Below are positions 18,884 through 29,414 of a stretch of 51,990 nt of DNA, piece after piece (the first letter of the stretch is position 1; every line of letters begins with the position of its first letter). The stretch covers positions 1 through 51,990 of the forward strand of contig JAIVFH010000201.1 in assembly GCA_025765595.1 (NCBI GenBank). The letters are read 5' to 3'. The notes beneath the pieces are model-generated. The model did not search any database. It was given only the letters and a program-made list of their open reading frames with translations, and was not told the DNA's origin. The stretch is from Obelidium mucronatum. Lineage: Eukaryota; Chytridiomycota; Chytridiomycetes; Chytridiales; Chytriomycetaceae. A program made the translations under genes and the position numbers.

Positions 18884-20045
18884 ATGGAGAACAGAATCAT
18901 CTCCCTCCTCGAATTCATCCAGTCAGATATCTCGCTTCTAAAGACGCAGCAAGCAGCATTCAACCCGATGTTCGCAACTCTCGAGTCTACTCTTCAAGTT
19001 GTAGCCACCACAGCAGCCCACACAGAGTCCCTTCAAAAGCAGCTATCATCGACTCACCTTGGAACATGCTCTCGCCTAAACACTCTCAGCTCCCAACTGC
19101 ACATTGTCACCAACCCTTTCCAAAAATTCCACACCTCCCTTAACAACACTCCGGACGAAATCATTACGAAGATATTCAGCTGGATTGATTCATGTCAAGT
19201 CTTCAAGTTTCGAAGATTGAACAGACTGGTTGACGGCATCTTGACAACGGCTCACTTTGCTGTCCTCAACCAGACCAAATTCGATACAATCATTCAAAAG
19301 GAACTACATGATTCTTCAAAAAAGAATACCACTTATTTGGGGAAGGGTTTCAGCCGAGCTCCCATGGCCCATCTTCCTTTCAAATAGTATTTGCTCGACG
19401 ACATCTTCCACTGCTAAAGACTTTAGGCAACCGCATTGAATGGGACTTCACCAATACGGGGACAAATGACTCGGAATGGAGACCTGTCTTTAGTCAATCA
19501 TTGTGTGAATCAGATTGGGTCGAAGACCTCTCGATTTGGAACGTGCAGGGACCGATTCCCAAGGAAATCGGACGCTTAACTTTGTTGAGATATTTGCACA
19601 TATCAGCGAGTGAATTTGGTGTTATTCCCACTGATATACGGAGATGTCCTTCGTATGCCTGACTGTAAGTTGGAAGGAGGGCTTCCACAGGAATTGATTG
19701 CCCTGGTTTCTCTCGCATCCTTGGATCTGCGCCATAATCGACTAGAAGGGTCACTTCAAGCAAATCTGGGCTTGGAGAACTTGAATGATTTGAATTTAAG
19801 TTTCAATCGGTTTACCGGAAAGTTGCCAGAGTCTATTGGGAATATTGTTAACCTAGAATATTGGAATTTGTCTGGCAATAATTTCATTGGTGCCGGCAAC
19901 TCTTGGGAATATGATACTTCTTCGCAATTTGGTAGTGAACAACAACAATTTTACTGGATCTTTGCCACCAGCGCTACTATATCTCAATGAACTCGAGGAG
20001 TGTAATTTCGAGAATAATCCAGGTAAATATAAAATAACTGTTTGT
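18884..20045 (+). pseudogene. F-box/LRR paralogue broken by frameshifts
   Basis: The ATG at 18884 opens a frame with the same TPDEIITKIFSW box, FKFRRLN and TAHFAVLNQTKF as the 14.6-kb gene, so it is a paralogue with an extra N-terminal coiled segment. One base is missing near 19365, so the frame stops at 19387 while homology continues in the next frame (SQSLCESDWVEDL, GPIPKEIGRL). Further shifts occur near 19650 and near 19890. The last LRRs (NNFTGSLPPALL) are in a third frame, ending about 20045. Three independent shifts make it a pseudogene. Its 3' end and downstream DNA are duplicated, inverted, at 38.44-38.71 kb. Confidence 0.85.
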
Positions 20046-20169
20046 GCTTAATTTCAGAGGCACGCCCTTCGACCAGACTTCTAATCAATAAAGCAAAGAA
20101 ATCTATGCATCAAAGGTTGAAAACGTTTTTGGTTTTTATAAATAAATATTAGAAACAAAAAACATAAAC

Positions 20170-22128
20170 ATGTCCAAGAGAAAACAACACCCTGACAGCA
20201 GCGCAGTCGCAAGCGAGCAACCTCAGAATATCTATTCTTCAGAATCAACTGTTTCAGAACCGATACGTCGCTCATCCACAAAGGACACCACCGGAGTGAC
20301 CCAAAACCTTCCGTCTCTCTCCCCTCTTTTTGATTGTATTCTCGAGGATGGTTTGACAATCGATTTGAGTGACCGCGAGAGTCAAGTCCAATCTCTCTCC
20401 AAAGACATACACGAGGCTATGAAACTGGAAGCGAGCATACCTAAAGACGCAAAAGAAGTCACATTAGTACAACCTGCTGTCAAAAAAATCTTGACTGCTG
20501 GATTGAAGAAGTCTGGTGCTTTCGAAGCTGGCCTTTTCCTTGCTTCAGAAGTCGTTTTGCCCAAAGTTCATCGAACAAGTGACCGCCACAAAACCCCTCT
20601 CACGCCATATGTGCGCTTTCCATTGACTGGAACTGCAGATTGCGCTCTCTGCTTCAGCTCTGCCGAGTTTGATCACTCTCAACCTGAAAAAGAAAAATCT
20701 TTTGGAGCACATCGGGACTTTCTTCTCTGTATTTTGACTATTGAAATCAAAAGATTTTTGAAGCTAATAGCAGACTGGATTGCTACAGAAAAGCTAGAAC
20801 ATTCTGACGGGGTGATTCAAGCATCGTCCTATATCTTGTATTGCATGCTGCGAGTCCTCCCACACCTCTCTGACGCAGAAAAAGTCGAGCTATTTGGAAA
20901 CGACTTGTCCATGTACACCTTGTTATCGACCCACATGTTTTGTATTCTCATTAAAGTCTCGCTCAGTGGGTTCCATTTGGAAGGTCGCTTTTCTGTGAAA
21001 TGGAGTAACGTACGGAGTGAAGAGAATATGGCCACTACAATTGCTCGATACATTTTGTGGGCAAAAGACTTCTTGAAAACGGCTCTTCGCTTCAAAGACG
21101 CACTGGCTAATGAGCCAAAGTACACGTGGATGCCAGTATCTGAATATGCGCTTAAATTCCCCGATGAAATTCCGGACGCTGCAGTTGTGGCCACCAGCCA
21201 TCAGTCGCTCACGAATCCAGTCCTCCGCACCCTCAACGGCCGTGTTTACCGACTGTATAAACACTATCTCTGCAACACAAAAGACTCATCAGTTGAATTG
21301 CTTTTTGAAAGATTTGAAAAGATTCGCAGTGATGCGCGGGCTGAGCGTGCAGAATACAACAATTTGGAAAAGGACTTGCAGATCGCTACTTTGCAGAAAA
21401 ATATCTTAATCTGGAAGAATGGATCTGAAAAGGAGCTGGAAGATGCCGACAAACAATTGGAAGTGATTAAAGAGAAATTTCTGGCGTGTCAAATCGGCAT
21501 GGACTTGGATGATCCTCAACTGATTCCTCAACTGATTCTTCAGCCGTTGGATCCGCATCCTCTGACTGGTTGGAAATTTCAGGCACCTTTTCTTTCCATG
21601 CCTTTTTACGGCCCAACTTTAGATGATGCAATGAAAACAACGCTAGCAACTCCAAAGCATGTGAAAGCCCTCCTCCAATCCCTATTAAAGTCCTCACTGC
21701 TTCCACTCCAACAAGCCAAGTTTGCCCACATGGACTTGCGCGCCAAAAACATTTGCTTGAAGGAATCCAAAGCGACTTGGAACGATGCCATTTTGATTGA
21801 CTTTGATTATTGCGTCGACTATTCCAAAATCACAACCAATCCGATGGATAATTCTATTCCTCAGTACCCTCCAGAAAGAACTATTCATCCGAATAGTGAT
21901 GTTTGGATGGTTGGTTATTTACTGCTGGAGTTGGGAGTTTGTGGTGAGGGTTGGGAGAAACTGGAACGTCAAGTGGAAATTGAGAAATGGGAAGTCTTGA
22001 GGGAAACGCGTCGTTCTCGAGGGTTTGCAGAAGCGTGGGACCTCGCTGCAAAGTGCCTCAAAGTGAACCCCAAAGAACGAGTGTCGTTTACAGAAATGAA
22101 GGAAATTGTTGATGGTTGGAAGGTATAA
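20170..22128 (+). CDS. REase-like nuclease and protein-kinase-like fusion (copy 3)
   Basis: This is an intronless 652-residue paralogue of the 6.3-kb gene. The nuclease-like part keeps Asp157 (GTADCAL), Glu192-x-Lys194 (IEIKR) and Gln217 (VIQASSYILY). The kinase part keeps HMDLRAKN, DFDYC and DVWMVGYLLLELGVCGEGW. The central coil is short and lacks the EKRQAVL heptad array; it ends in a repeated IPQL pair before the shared DPHPLTGWKF segment. Long blocks are nearly identical in DNA to copies 1 and 2, while blocks between them differ, a mosaic that suggests gene conversion. The start ATG lies in AAACATGTCCAAGAG, which recurs with ATG changed to GTG at the shard at 49.1 kb. Function is unknown; an effector or self/non-self role is only a guess. 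Confidence 0.8.
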   Translation: MSKRKQHPDSSAVASEQPQNIYSSESTVSEPIRRSSTKDTTGVTQNLPSLSPLFDCILEDGLTIDLSDRESQVQSLSKDIHEAMKLEASIPKDAKEVTLVQPAVKKILTAGLKKSGAFEAGLFLASEVVLPKVHRTSDRHKTPLTPYVRFPLTGTADCALCFSSAEFDHSQPEKEKSFGAHRDFLLCILTIEIKRFLKLIADWIATEKLEHSDGVIQASSYILYCMLRVLPHLSDAEKVELFGNDLSMYTLLSTHMFCILIKVSLSGFHLEGRFSVKWSNVRSEENMATTIARYILWAKDFLKTALRFKDALANEPKYTWMPVSEYALKFPDEIPDAAVVATSHQSLTNPVLRTLNGRVYRLYKHYLCNTKDSSVELLFERFEKIRSDARAERAEYNNLEKDLQIATLQKNILIWKNGSEKELEDADKQLEVIKEKFLACQIGMDLDDPQLIPQLILQPLDPHPLTGWKFQAPFLSMPFYGPTLDDAMKTTLATPKHVKALLQSLLKSSLLPLQQAKFAHMDLRAKNICLKESKATWNDAILIDFDYCVDYSKITTNPMDNSIPQYPPERTIHPNSDVWMVGYLLLELGVCGEGWEKLERQVEIEKWEVLRETRRSRGFAEAWDLAAKCLKVNPKERVSFTEMKEIVDGWKV

Positions 22129-22179
22129 AAAACACAATAAAGTTATATTTACTCCGATGCAAACGAATGCGAATAACGT

Positions 22180-22569
22180 TTATGACATGAGAACAAGGAA
22201 AGAAATAAGAGCAACGAGAATGTTGCAACTTTCTCCGCTTGAAACCTGGAGATTGACGTTGCGTGTTTCAATTGCCGCAGGGTTAGTTGAACTGACGCGA
22301 CTACGAATACTACCACTAGCAGACCCCAGAATGACAGAAGGTACAGAAACAGCAGCCGTTGGCAAAAGAATCGAATCCACAATAGTTGTAATCGCAGTAA
22401 CTGGATGCTCAACATCTGTTTTAACAAACGTACGATACTTTGTCGCTTCAGTTATCGCGCTTGTAAAGGGTTCGATGCTTCCAGGGCTTTGAATTGTTGC
22501 GGAACCAATTACAGTGGTAAGTGTGGAACTAATGCATGTGGTTGTCGTCCCAACCGTTGGTGAACTCAT
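22180..22569 (-). pseudogene. C-terminal fragment of a Ser/Thr-rich GPI-type surface protein
   Basis: The minus-strand frame opens with SPTVGTTTTCIS and GSATIQSPGSIEPFT, closely matching the C-terminal part of the secreted protein at 27.5-28.9 kb. It then continues with a Ser/Thr/Val-rich stalk and ends in a hydrophobic tail (CNILVALISFLVLMS), as in GPI-anchored proteins. Nothing of the N-terminal half, no signal peptide and no start are present. It begins exactly where a shard of the LRR family (22570-22619) ends, so it is a rearranged fragment. It shows the tail that the 27.5-kb gene has lost. Confidence 0.65.
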
Positions 22570-22619
22570 GCCCTGGTTTCTCTCGTATCTCTGGATTTGC
22601 ACCATAATTGACTAGAAGG
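22570..22619 (+). pseudogene. 50-bp shard of the LRR gene family
   Basis: This stretch aligns with 19700-19749 of the LRR pseudogene with about six mismatches and no gaps, and has no LRR sequence on either side. It marks a rearrangement junction with the GPI-protein fragment. Confidence 0.8.
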
Positions 22620-22689
22620 CATATGGTGGCAACGAATTATCAATAGAAAATATTTATTAATATTCACTTGATTTACTGGTCAAACCAAT

Positions 22690-25569
22690 CTAGATACTTT
22701 TGTACAGTCCTTTAACCACCCCCCAAACTCCTTTTTGTGACGAAGGCGAACTCGACACAGGAACCCCAATAACAGAAACAACCAACCGATGAGAAACCAA
22801 AGTTCCATCTCGTGTACAAACATCGCCCAGCGGAGAACACACCACCCCTCGCCCAATAAAAGCCGGATCATAATGCCACAGCAAAGTCTGCCTTTCCTGA
22901 TCGTATCGCCATTCTCCATCCGAAACCTCCACGACAACCTTTCCACAACCTTTCCCCAGTTTGAAGTGGAAATTCGGGAGAAACACCTCAGTTAGGAATT
23001 CGCGCTTCACAGTCGAATTATTCTCCAACAGTTCCTTGACGGATGGGAGACTCGAATCCAAGAGGGTAGTGAATTCAAGAGTATACACCAGTTGGGAGAG
23101 ATTGAATTTACTCAGTTGAGGAGTTCCTGCAATTTTGGCGGCATATGGACGGATCGCCGCATCTAAAGCGCGGCCTCCAATATGATGTGAATGTACTGGG
23201 TCTCCTTCCATTGGCTCGTTCGTGTAACTACGACCTGTGATTTCAAAGGGGGATTCCGGGACATGATCATGGTCCGGTTGTGGTTTGGTAATGGTCTTGG
23301 AGCGCGGTGGTGTGATGGGCGGTGTGGTTTTGTTGTGGAGAGAAACTGGATTTGGAATTGGAGGAGTTTCGGATGGTGTATCGGATATTTTAGGCGTTCC
23401 TTTGGGGGTGTTTGGCTTGCTCGAATTTGGAGAAAAGATGCTATGCGTGTGTGAGTTTTAGTTTAGATTTGGTGTTGAAGTTGATTAAACAACTTTCTCA
23501 ATTGTACCTAAAGTCTTCGCCGTTCCAGTGATCACCGAATTCATTGTCGTTATCTGGATTGTAATTCCACAGTTTAAAGTTGTACATGTTTGATTCCATT
23601 GAGCTGATTACTGCGTCCAAAAAAATGTTGTGGCGATAATAATCTCCGGTCTCATATGCCTGCAAAATGATGGTAATTAGACAAAGCATGGCGCCGATAC
23701 AAAATGTACAGTTTTTTTTCACCTTCTTCTCATTAAAGTCCATAGGGATTCCACATTCCCCCATCAGTACTGGGCGGTCGCCTACTTTAAGTTTACCAGT
23801 GTTCATAATGTTTCGCATTTGATTTGTATAATTTCGTTCGGCGCCAGTTCGCCCTAAATACATTGCTCCAAATACACCCTTTGTCCCCTTTAGTGAAGAA
23901 AAAAGGTTTCAGAAGAAGCCAAAGAAGAAAATGGGATGCGAAAAAAAAAGGGCAATACCAACCCTAACAAGCGCTTGAATATCAAAAGTGATCTTCTCAT
24001 CAAAACTCTTTGACCACAGCGCTTTCAAGTCATACCAATGGGGAGAATAGACCAAGTTTGGTTGCCCTCGATCTGCTTCGTTTAAAATGGGAGGATCCTC
24101 ATTCGGAATGGGTTCGAAAAAGACTAAATGGTCTGGGTTGACGCTGTGGATTGCTGAAGTGTACTTTCTCATCAAGGGCATATAAAAGTCGTTATAGAAA
24201 TCGATTGGTTTTCCAGTTTCTGGATGTCTAGTGAAATAGTCTGGTTTAAGAACTTTTGGTTTGCCTAATTCGTCTAGTCCCCAGACCCCGTGCTGCTTCC
24301 TACAGTTTTGTTTGATTATCAAACAAACTCTCAGAGGCAAATTCGAATGAAAGCTCTTACCAAACACACGCGCCGTATTCCAACCAAGCAGACCTTTTTT
24401 CTGAGTTCATCAGCTTGGTTCCAGACTTTCGCGACGGAGCTGGCCAGCTAGGGACATAGAAATCAACTTCCACAGCCATCCCACTACCCAACGCAAAGCT
24501 TTGGAGAGGAGATGGAAATCTCCCATAATGCAAAAAAGCATTTTGATCGAATTGCTTCAAATCCTTCAATCCAATGTATCCGTAATGCGGTTCATTCATC
24601 AACTCAAACCCAACGACAGCATTACATGCTTTGATTCGTTGAGCCAAGTGAGTGTAACAAGCAATATACTTTTCTTGAAGGAATGTGGATACATTGATGC
24701 CTTGGTATTTCGCGTTGGGGGCAAATACTTCGCCGCCAAAAAAGAGTGTGAACATGGTGGCGCATGCTAGCTTTGCATAGTTTGTGGGCCAGAATTGATG
24801 AGGATTCTTAACATCCTCATTAAAGTTGTGAACATGCGCGGCTCCGACTGCATCGAATGCAGTCATGTCCATTCCCGCCACTTCGAACGTCCAACCTTTT
24901 AAAAACCTATATAAGACAAATCAAGACGAGAAATGATTCAAATACCAGGAGCCCCGCTTCCTCCAGAGAATCGACTCCACTTTACGTCCAAAAAGACAAA
25001 AACACGTTTTAGATTTGAGTGCAAATGTGTCTTATGGTTCAACAAACACAAACCGTGTCCTGGTGCGGATCGATAAAGCACTTTACGCCATTTCTTTCTG
25101 CTATTTCTAAGATCTTGATCAAGTAGTCGATGAAGTCTTCGTCGTAGATGCCTGGTCCTTCATGCTCTAGGGCTTCCCAGGTTACAAGCAGCCTCACAAA
25201 TGACAACCCCCATCCCTTCACTCGACTGAAATGCTCTTCTGCCTCGCTCAATGGAAATGGTCGCCCAACGAAGGATATTGATTTGTGGCTAAAGTAATCT
25301 GCAGTGTTGAGGTGTGTCGAAACAGTCATTGGAAGAGTGGGGAGCTTTGAATGGCCGCACATGTTGACACCTCTGTTCAATGCAGCACATCATTAGAGAC
25401 AGTTGGAGGGTGTACACGGTTGACTCTCTCACCGCAAATGAACCTTGCGACCATACTGATCCTCGAAGAACGGAGACGCTTTCTGCGGCGCCCTTACAGC
25501 AGTGTCGGTCCACTCGTGGGCCTTGATATCCGAAGGCAGTTTTGATCCAAGTGCCGAATGGCTCTGCAT
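22690..25569 (-). CDS. GH5_12 steryl-beta-glucosidase / glucocerebrosidase
   Basis: complement(join(22690..23440,23508..23659,23723..23887,23963..24299,24361..24895,24946..24979,25054..25372,25433..25569)), 809 residues in eight exons; every junction is GT-AG and keeps phase. The opening HLRGVNMCGHSKLP, then FVGRPFPLSEAEEHFSR, CFIDPHQD and WSRFSGGSGAPGW are hallmarks of fungal EGCrP/EGH1-type enzymes. The acid/base Glu is in FELMNEPHYG (about 24590) and the nucleophile Glu in MGECGIP (about 23755). WNYNPDN and a C-terminal beta-rich domain (GGRALDAAIRPYAAK) follow. The family removes glucose from ergosteryl glucoside or glucosylceramide in the cytosol or vacuole. There is no signal peptide, in line with the family. 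It is of similar length to yeast Egh1 and slightly longer. One exon is only 34 nt. Confidence 0.9.
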
Positions 25570-25752
25570 GATGTCGGAAGGTTGTAGTGCCTTTTGTCAA
25601 GATTTTATTTTGGGCTTGGTGGGGTGATTCTTTTCCTTCCGGTAAACAGCTGCACTTTGACAGTTTTTCGAATCCCGCCTCGATTGAAACGTGACTCGAA
25701 GTTACTCACATAATGAGATTGAGAAAGATTCCAATGAAAATAGTGGCCTTTT

Positions 25753-26208
25753 TTACTGCTCATCGTAAAACAGAGTGATTCTCCAACCTTCAGGCCCTTC
25801 CACTGTGACCCCTTCATTCTGCTTCCACCATTCATTCTCCGGCTCGTCGACAATCTTCCCCAAACCCGTGCCAAGCAGTCTTGCGACGATCGGCTGAATT
25901 GCTTCCTTGTTCTCAAAGTAAAACACGAGCAGATTGTCTTTCGTTGGTGCTCTGCAATCCATGCCGGCGTGGCGCTTGTCGAATGTAAATTCCAGCTGGT
26001 GTCCGTGATCAGGCATTCCGAGAATGACGCCATCGAAGGCATCGTCGCTGAACTGTCCAATCAGCGGCAGGCCAAGGCCAGTGGGACCATAGAAGGCAAG
26101 ACACGCACCCAGGGACGCAGCAGTCGAGGTTGGTCTGGCTGTGCGGTATCGAACGGCTGGAAGAAGAGCGCTGAAAGGCGGCAGGCGGGGCCAGGGCAGA
26201 GAAGCCAT
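25753..26208 (-). CDS. VOC-superfamily (YycE-like glyoxalase fold) protein
   Basis: The protein has 151 residues; I choose the ATG at 26208 because it starts just before the conserved RYRTARPT strand, while the longer frame upstream is polar and unlike the family. RPT...FYGPTGLGLPLIGQF, FDGVILGMP and HQLEFTF are the signature of the N-terminal YycE-type betaalphabetabetabeta unit. The second unit follows with NLLVFYFENKEAI and VTVEGPEGWRITLFYDEQ. VOC proteins are small metalloenzymes or binding proteins; the substrate is unknown. It is on the same strand as the GH5 gene and diverges from the RING gene with about 170 bp between the starts. Confidence 0.85.
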   Translation of the reverse strand: MASLPWPRLPPFSALLPAVRYRTARPTSTAASLGACLAFYGPTGLGLPLIGQFSDDAFDGVILGMPDHGHQLEFTFDKRHAGMDCRAPTKDNLLVFYFENKEAIQPIVARLLGTGLGKIVDEPENEWWKQNEGVTVEGPEGWRITLFYDEQ

Positions 26209-26377
26209 TTTTTGACTTTTGAGTCGAGTAATTGAGTAATTGTCAACCAATGATTGCTCTCGTATTTCGAAGCATTTCACGGTGATATCGAAGCACAAGA
26301 AAGGGGCATGATTCACTGCTTCTTTATTCTTTCGCTTGATTCTCTTCAAACTTAAAAGGCTGGAACGTTAACATTTC

Positions 26378-26985
26378 ATGACGCGGCTTTCTGAAAAAGA
26401 TCTGCGAAAATGGCATCATACTTTGGTTTGGATCAACACTGTGAATAACAGCAACAACTTGCTGAAACAAGATTCAACAGAGGATAAAAGCATGGAAGAT
26501 CCGGAGAAAGTCCGCCTTCGCCAGAGAAATCAAGTCAACTCAAATCCAAACTTGGATGACTTTATGGGCTCTTCCTCCACCGCTTCTGCGTCTAGACCAA
26601 CCAACAATCCAAGTGAAGGATCAGTTGACTCGTTTGCGGGATTAGCAAGGTGAGCGTTGTTGCTGCATGGTGCATGGAAGCAAATATTTACCCATTGGCC
26701 ATTAGTGTATTCAGCTCAATCCTAGAATCTACTGCCGTTCAGTCCGATGGACCTCAGCAGCAGGTCTTGGCGGGTTTGGTGAGGAGGTCTTTTATTGATT
26801 GTTCAACCCAACTTGCTCTCACTCACGATTCTTAGATTTCACAACTCAATCAAGAAGCGCAGTTTGGCACAAAAGGTCAGCCGCCGGCTTCAAAGTTCTT
26901 TACTCGTAACCTTCCGAGTGTGAAAGGCCCATCCAGTTGAGGTTTTTTTTAATTCCCTCAACAGAAAGCTGATACTTCCAACAAC

Positions 26986-27026
<41 letters not shown>

Positions 27027-27293
27027 ATAGCACCATGCGCGATTTGCGTTGAACCATTCAACCCAACCGATCAAGAAGATCCTGCAAAAACTCTTCCTTG
27101 CAAACACATATTCCACAAAAAGTGTTTGATTCCTTGGCTCAAGTTACACAACACATGCCCGTTCTGTCGATGGGAAGTTCCGACAGACGATGCAGTTTAC
27201 GAACGGGGTCGCAGGGAGCGGCAGAAAGTAGAAGCAAAGAAAAGAGGGCTGGTTCTTGAGGAAGACGAGGACGAAGACTTTATGTATGGGTGA
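26378..27293 (+). CDS. RING-H2 E3 ubiquitin ligase (RNF126/RNF181-like)
   Basis: Model join(26378..26649,26706..26778,26836..26919,26965..27293). The first exons encode a disordered N-terminus. Exon 3 has GQPPASKFFTRNLPSVK, the segment that precedes the RING in RNF115/126-type ligases. The last exon has a complete RING-H2: CAIC, then CKHIFHKKC and CPFC, followed by LPTDD-like PTDDAVYERGRRE and an acidic tail. It would transfer ubiquitin from an E2 in the cytosol. A 39-base poly(A) tract (26987-27025) lies inside exon 4 and would encode a poly-Lys run. As written the frame is off by one base across it, so the tract length is probably miscalled. The exon 3-4 join is my least certain one. Confidence 0.75.
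26987..27025. repeat. poly(A) tract of 39 A inside the RING gene
   Basis: This is an uninterrupted homopolymer preceded by CC and followed by CATA, the same flanks as the 5.2-kb tract. One more A, or two fewer, would restore the RING reading frame. Confidence 0.95.
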
Positions 27294-27523
27294 ATATCCA
27301 GTAAACTAAATGCTCTCAAGTTCAATATGGGTGTCTCTATTTCTTTCTTAATTTATTAATATTTGTTGAGCTAACTGTGGTCGGCCGTCGAAAAATTGTA
27401 TCGGCATTTCTTGTTTGTTATAACGTGAGTTGGGAAAAAATTAAATTCATCAACTGAAATTAACAATGACTGAAATTCTATATAAGTTAGGCATACTCAA
27501 ATCGCGTTATAATACGACACATT

Positions 27524-28959
27524 ATGAGATTAAACACTGGATTTTTTGTGCTTGCGGCGATATCTGTAGTTCAGCAAATTGCATTCGGAGTTCCAACGTT
27601 TGGTATTCTCGGAAGTCATGGAATGGAAGGAGCCATTCATGGAATACTCGGAGGATTGTTTGGAAAACACGAAACGCTTCAAGATGGTTCGTTTCACATT
27701 GGTGGTGGTTTGGACATCTTGGGGTCTGTCATCTGGACAGTTGTCGGTAAATGCGACGTGACTGTCAGCACTTGTACGGAAGTTATCGAATCATTAGTGA
27801 GTACCACCTTCCGAAAAAAATAACTGGCACACAAAAGTTCTAAAACGGGACTGCGTAGAATACAATCCAACTTGGAGGAGACTTGATCAAGCCGTGCACT
27901 GCGATATGCACAAAGTTTGGCATTTCATTTGAGACTCTGATTCGAATTTGTGCCACGGCCGTTGTTGGAATCAAGCCCAGTCATCCACTCCACGGAATCA
28001 TGACGCAAATCTCAATCATCAAGCAGAATCAAATCCCAATATTAAGTGTACCGCCTCGACCAACGCAGGGAACAATTATCTTGCCCTCTGTGGTTCTTCA
28101 GACAATCTCAGTGACGACAATCACATCCATATCCGTTCAAATCGGAATCCAAGTCTCAACAGTTCAAAACATTATTGTCGCGTGCTCCCAAATCAGTGTA
28201 AAAGGATCCAATCAAGTCGATATCGCAGTCATTAAGGTCATTGCATTACAAATGAATGTCTCTGTGAAAGTCGCCATCCAAGTTGCGGGAATGGTTCTTC
28301 CCTGTTTTCATGTCGAAAGCCCCATATTCATTGTTTTTGAGAGCATTTCCAAGATCCAAGTTGATGGCGTTGCCGTTCCCATTCCCACAATCGCCATTTC
28401 TACCCCTACACTGCCACCAAGCAAGCCAACCACCATTGAGGTCGATGCGCAGATTCTCCAAATTATTACACAGGCGGTCACCGCTGAGATTTGCTCAAAG
28501 TTTTCAATCACTACAGTTGTATTCCAGAAAATCATCACTGCATTGGCTCAAATCAACATTGATTCAAACATTCTCATCCAAATTCAAGATATTTCCACAA
28601 GAAACGACGGTTTCAAAATCGAATGGATTTTCGAAATTGCTGGGAAATTGAAGTCATTGTGTCCCATTGGAGGCTCTTTGCACTCAGTGTTTCAAGCGAT
28701 TGTCACAACCATCAATTCACCAACGGTTGGGACGACAACCACATACATTAGTCCCACACTTACCCCTGTAATCGGTTCCGCAACAATACAAAGCCCTGGA
28801 AGCATCGAACCCTTTACAACCGCGTCAACTGAACCGACAATGTATCATACGTTTGTTAAAACATTCACTCTGCAGCTGAAATGTGAGTGTGTGTGTGCCG
28901 GTCCAGTCCTGTGCGTACAATTGCCGGCAGCGCCAAGGCGACCAGCGCCAGCTGCGTGA
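27524..28959 (+). CDS. secreted Ile/Val-rich protein, C-terminal anchor lost
   Basis: join(27524..27796,27859..28959), 457 residues; the 62-nt intron is phase 0 with a GTGAGT donor. A signal peptide (FFVLAAISVVQQIAFG) is clear. The body, about residues 95-390, alternates hydrophobic and polar residues (SVQIGIQVSTVQNI, VSVKVAIQVAG), suggesting a beta-rich or solenoid fold, with sparse cysteines. I do not recognise the family. Up to HTFVKT (about 28862) the C-terminal part matches the fragment at 22.2 kb, which goes on to a GPI-type tail. Here the frame instead runs into GC-rich, Cys/Pro/Ala coding of different character and stops at 28959. The true tail has therefore been replaced and the product may be secreted rather than anchored. 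Confidence 0.65.
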
Positions 28960-29226
28960 TCGCGACGGCAAAGTCGATCAGTGTATCGCAGGGTTTCGAG
29001 GAGCGCTGCCGGGCTCGATGCGTGCTCAGATGGGAGAATGCCGCTGTCCGAAGGCCTGGCGAGCTCGCGGTGCAGCTGCAACAAGCTTCCCTCCTTTTCT
29101 TCCATTTTATTTATTCGTTTTAACTTTGGATGTCGAGTTTGATGATTGAACACTTGTCACGCATCAGTGGTTGGGCTGTAAATATTGATGCAGCCACAGC
29201 ATATGGAAATAAACTAGTGTTCTTTT
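28863..29226. other. GC-rich insertion or junction sequence
   Basis: From 28863 to about 29090 the base composition changes sharply to GC-rich, and all three plus frames and the minus frame 29153-28845 stay open for a while without any recognisable domain. From about 29090 the sequence returns to AT-rich. It separates the truncated secreted gene from the hAT element. Its origin is unknown. Confidence 0.5.
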
Positions 29227-29304
29227 GTCCCCAGGGACTCCCCAGGGACTCCCTTGGGACTCCCTAGGGACCAGGGTAGGGACTCCCTAGGGACATTGGG
29301 GACT
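29227..29304. repeat. left hAT terminal array of GGGACTCCC units
   Basis: Five to six units of (C/T)AGGGACTCCC-type sequence in tandem, each nearly palindromic. It pairs with the array at the right end of the element. Confidence 0.75.
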
Positions 29305-29414
29305 AGGCTTATCATGTAGTACAAACCAAAAACTCAAAGAAGGGAGCAAAGGAACCGAGTATCATTGGTTTCAATTGGTACTTAAACACAATTCCATGAA
29401 ACTGATCCGTTACA

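Noticed and set aside
22690..23211. separate small gene downstream of a shorter GH5 gene
   Set aside because: The GT-AG junction 23507-23441 joins it in phase to the GH5 gene, and the domain is the normal C-terminal part of GH5_12 enzymes.
28845..29153. GC-rich open frames in both strands as a new gene
   Set aside because: All frames are open because of composition; no start context, domain or homologous segment is seen.
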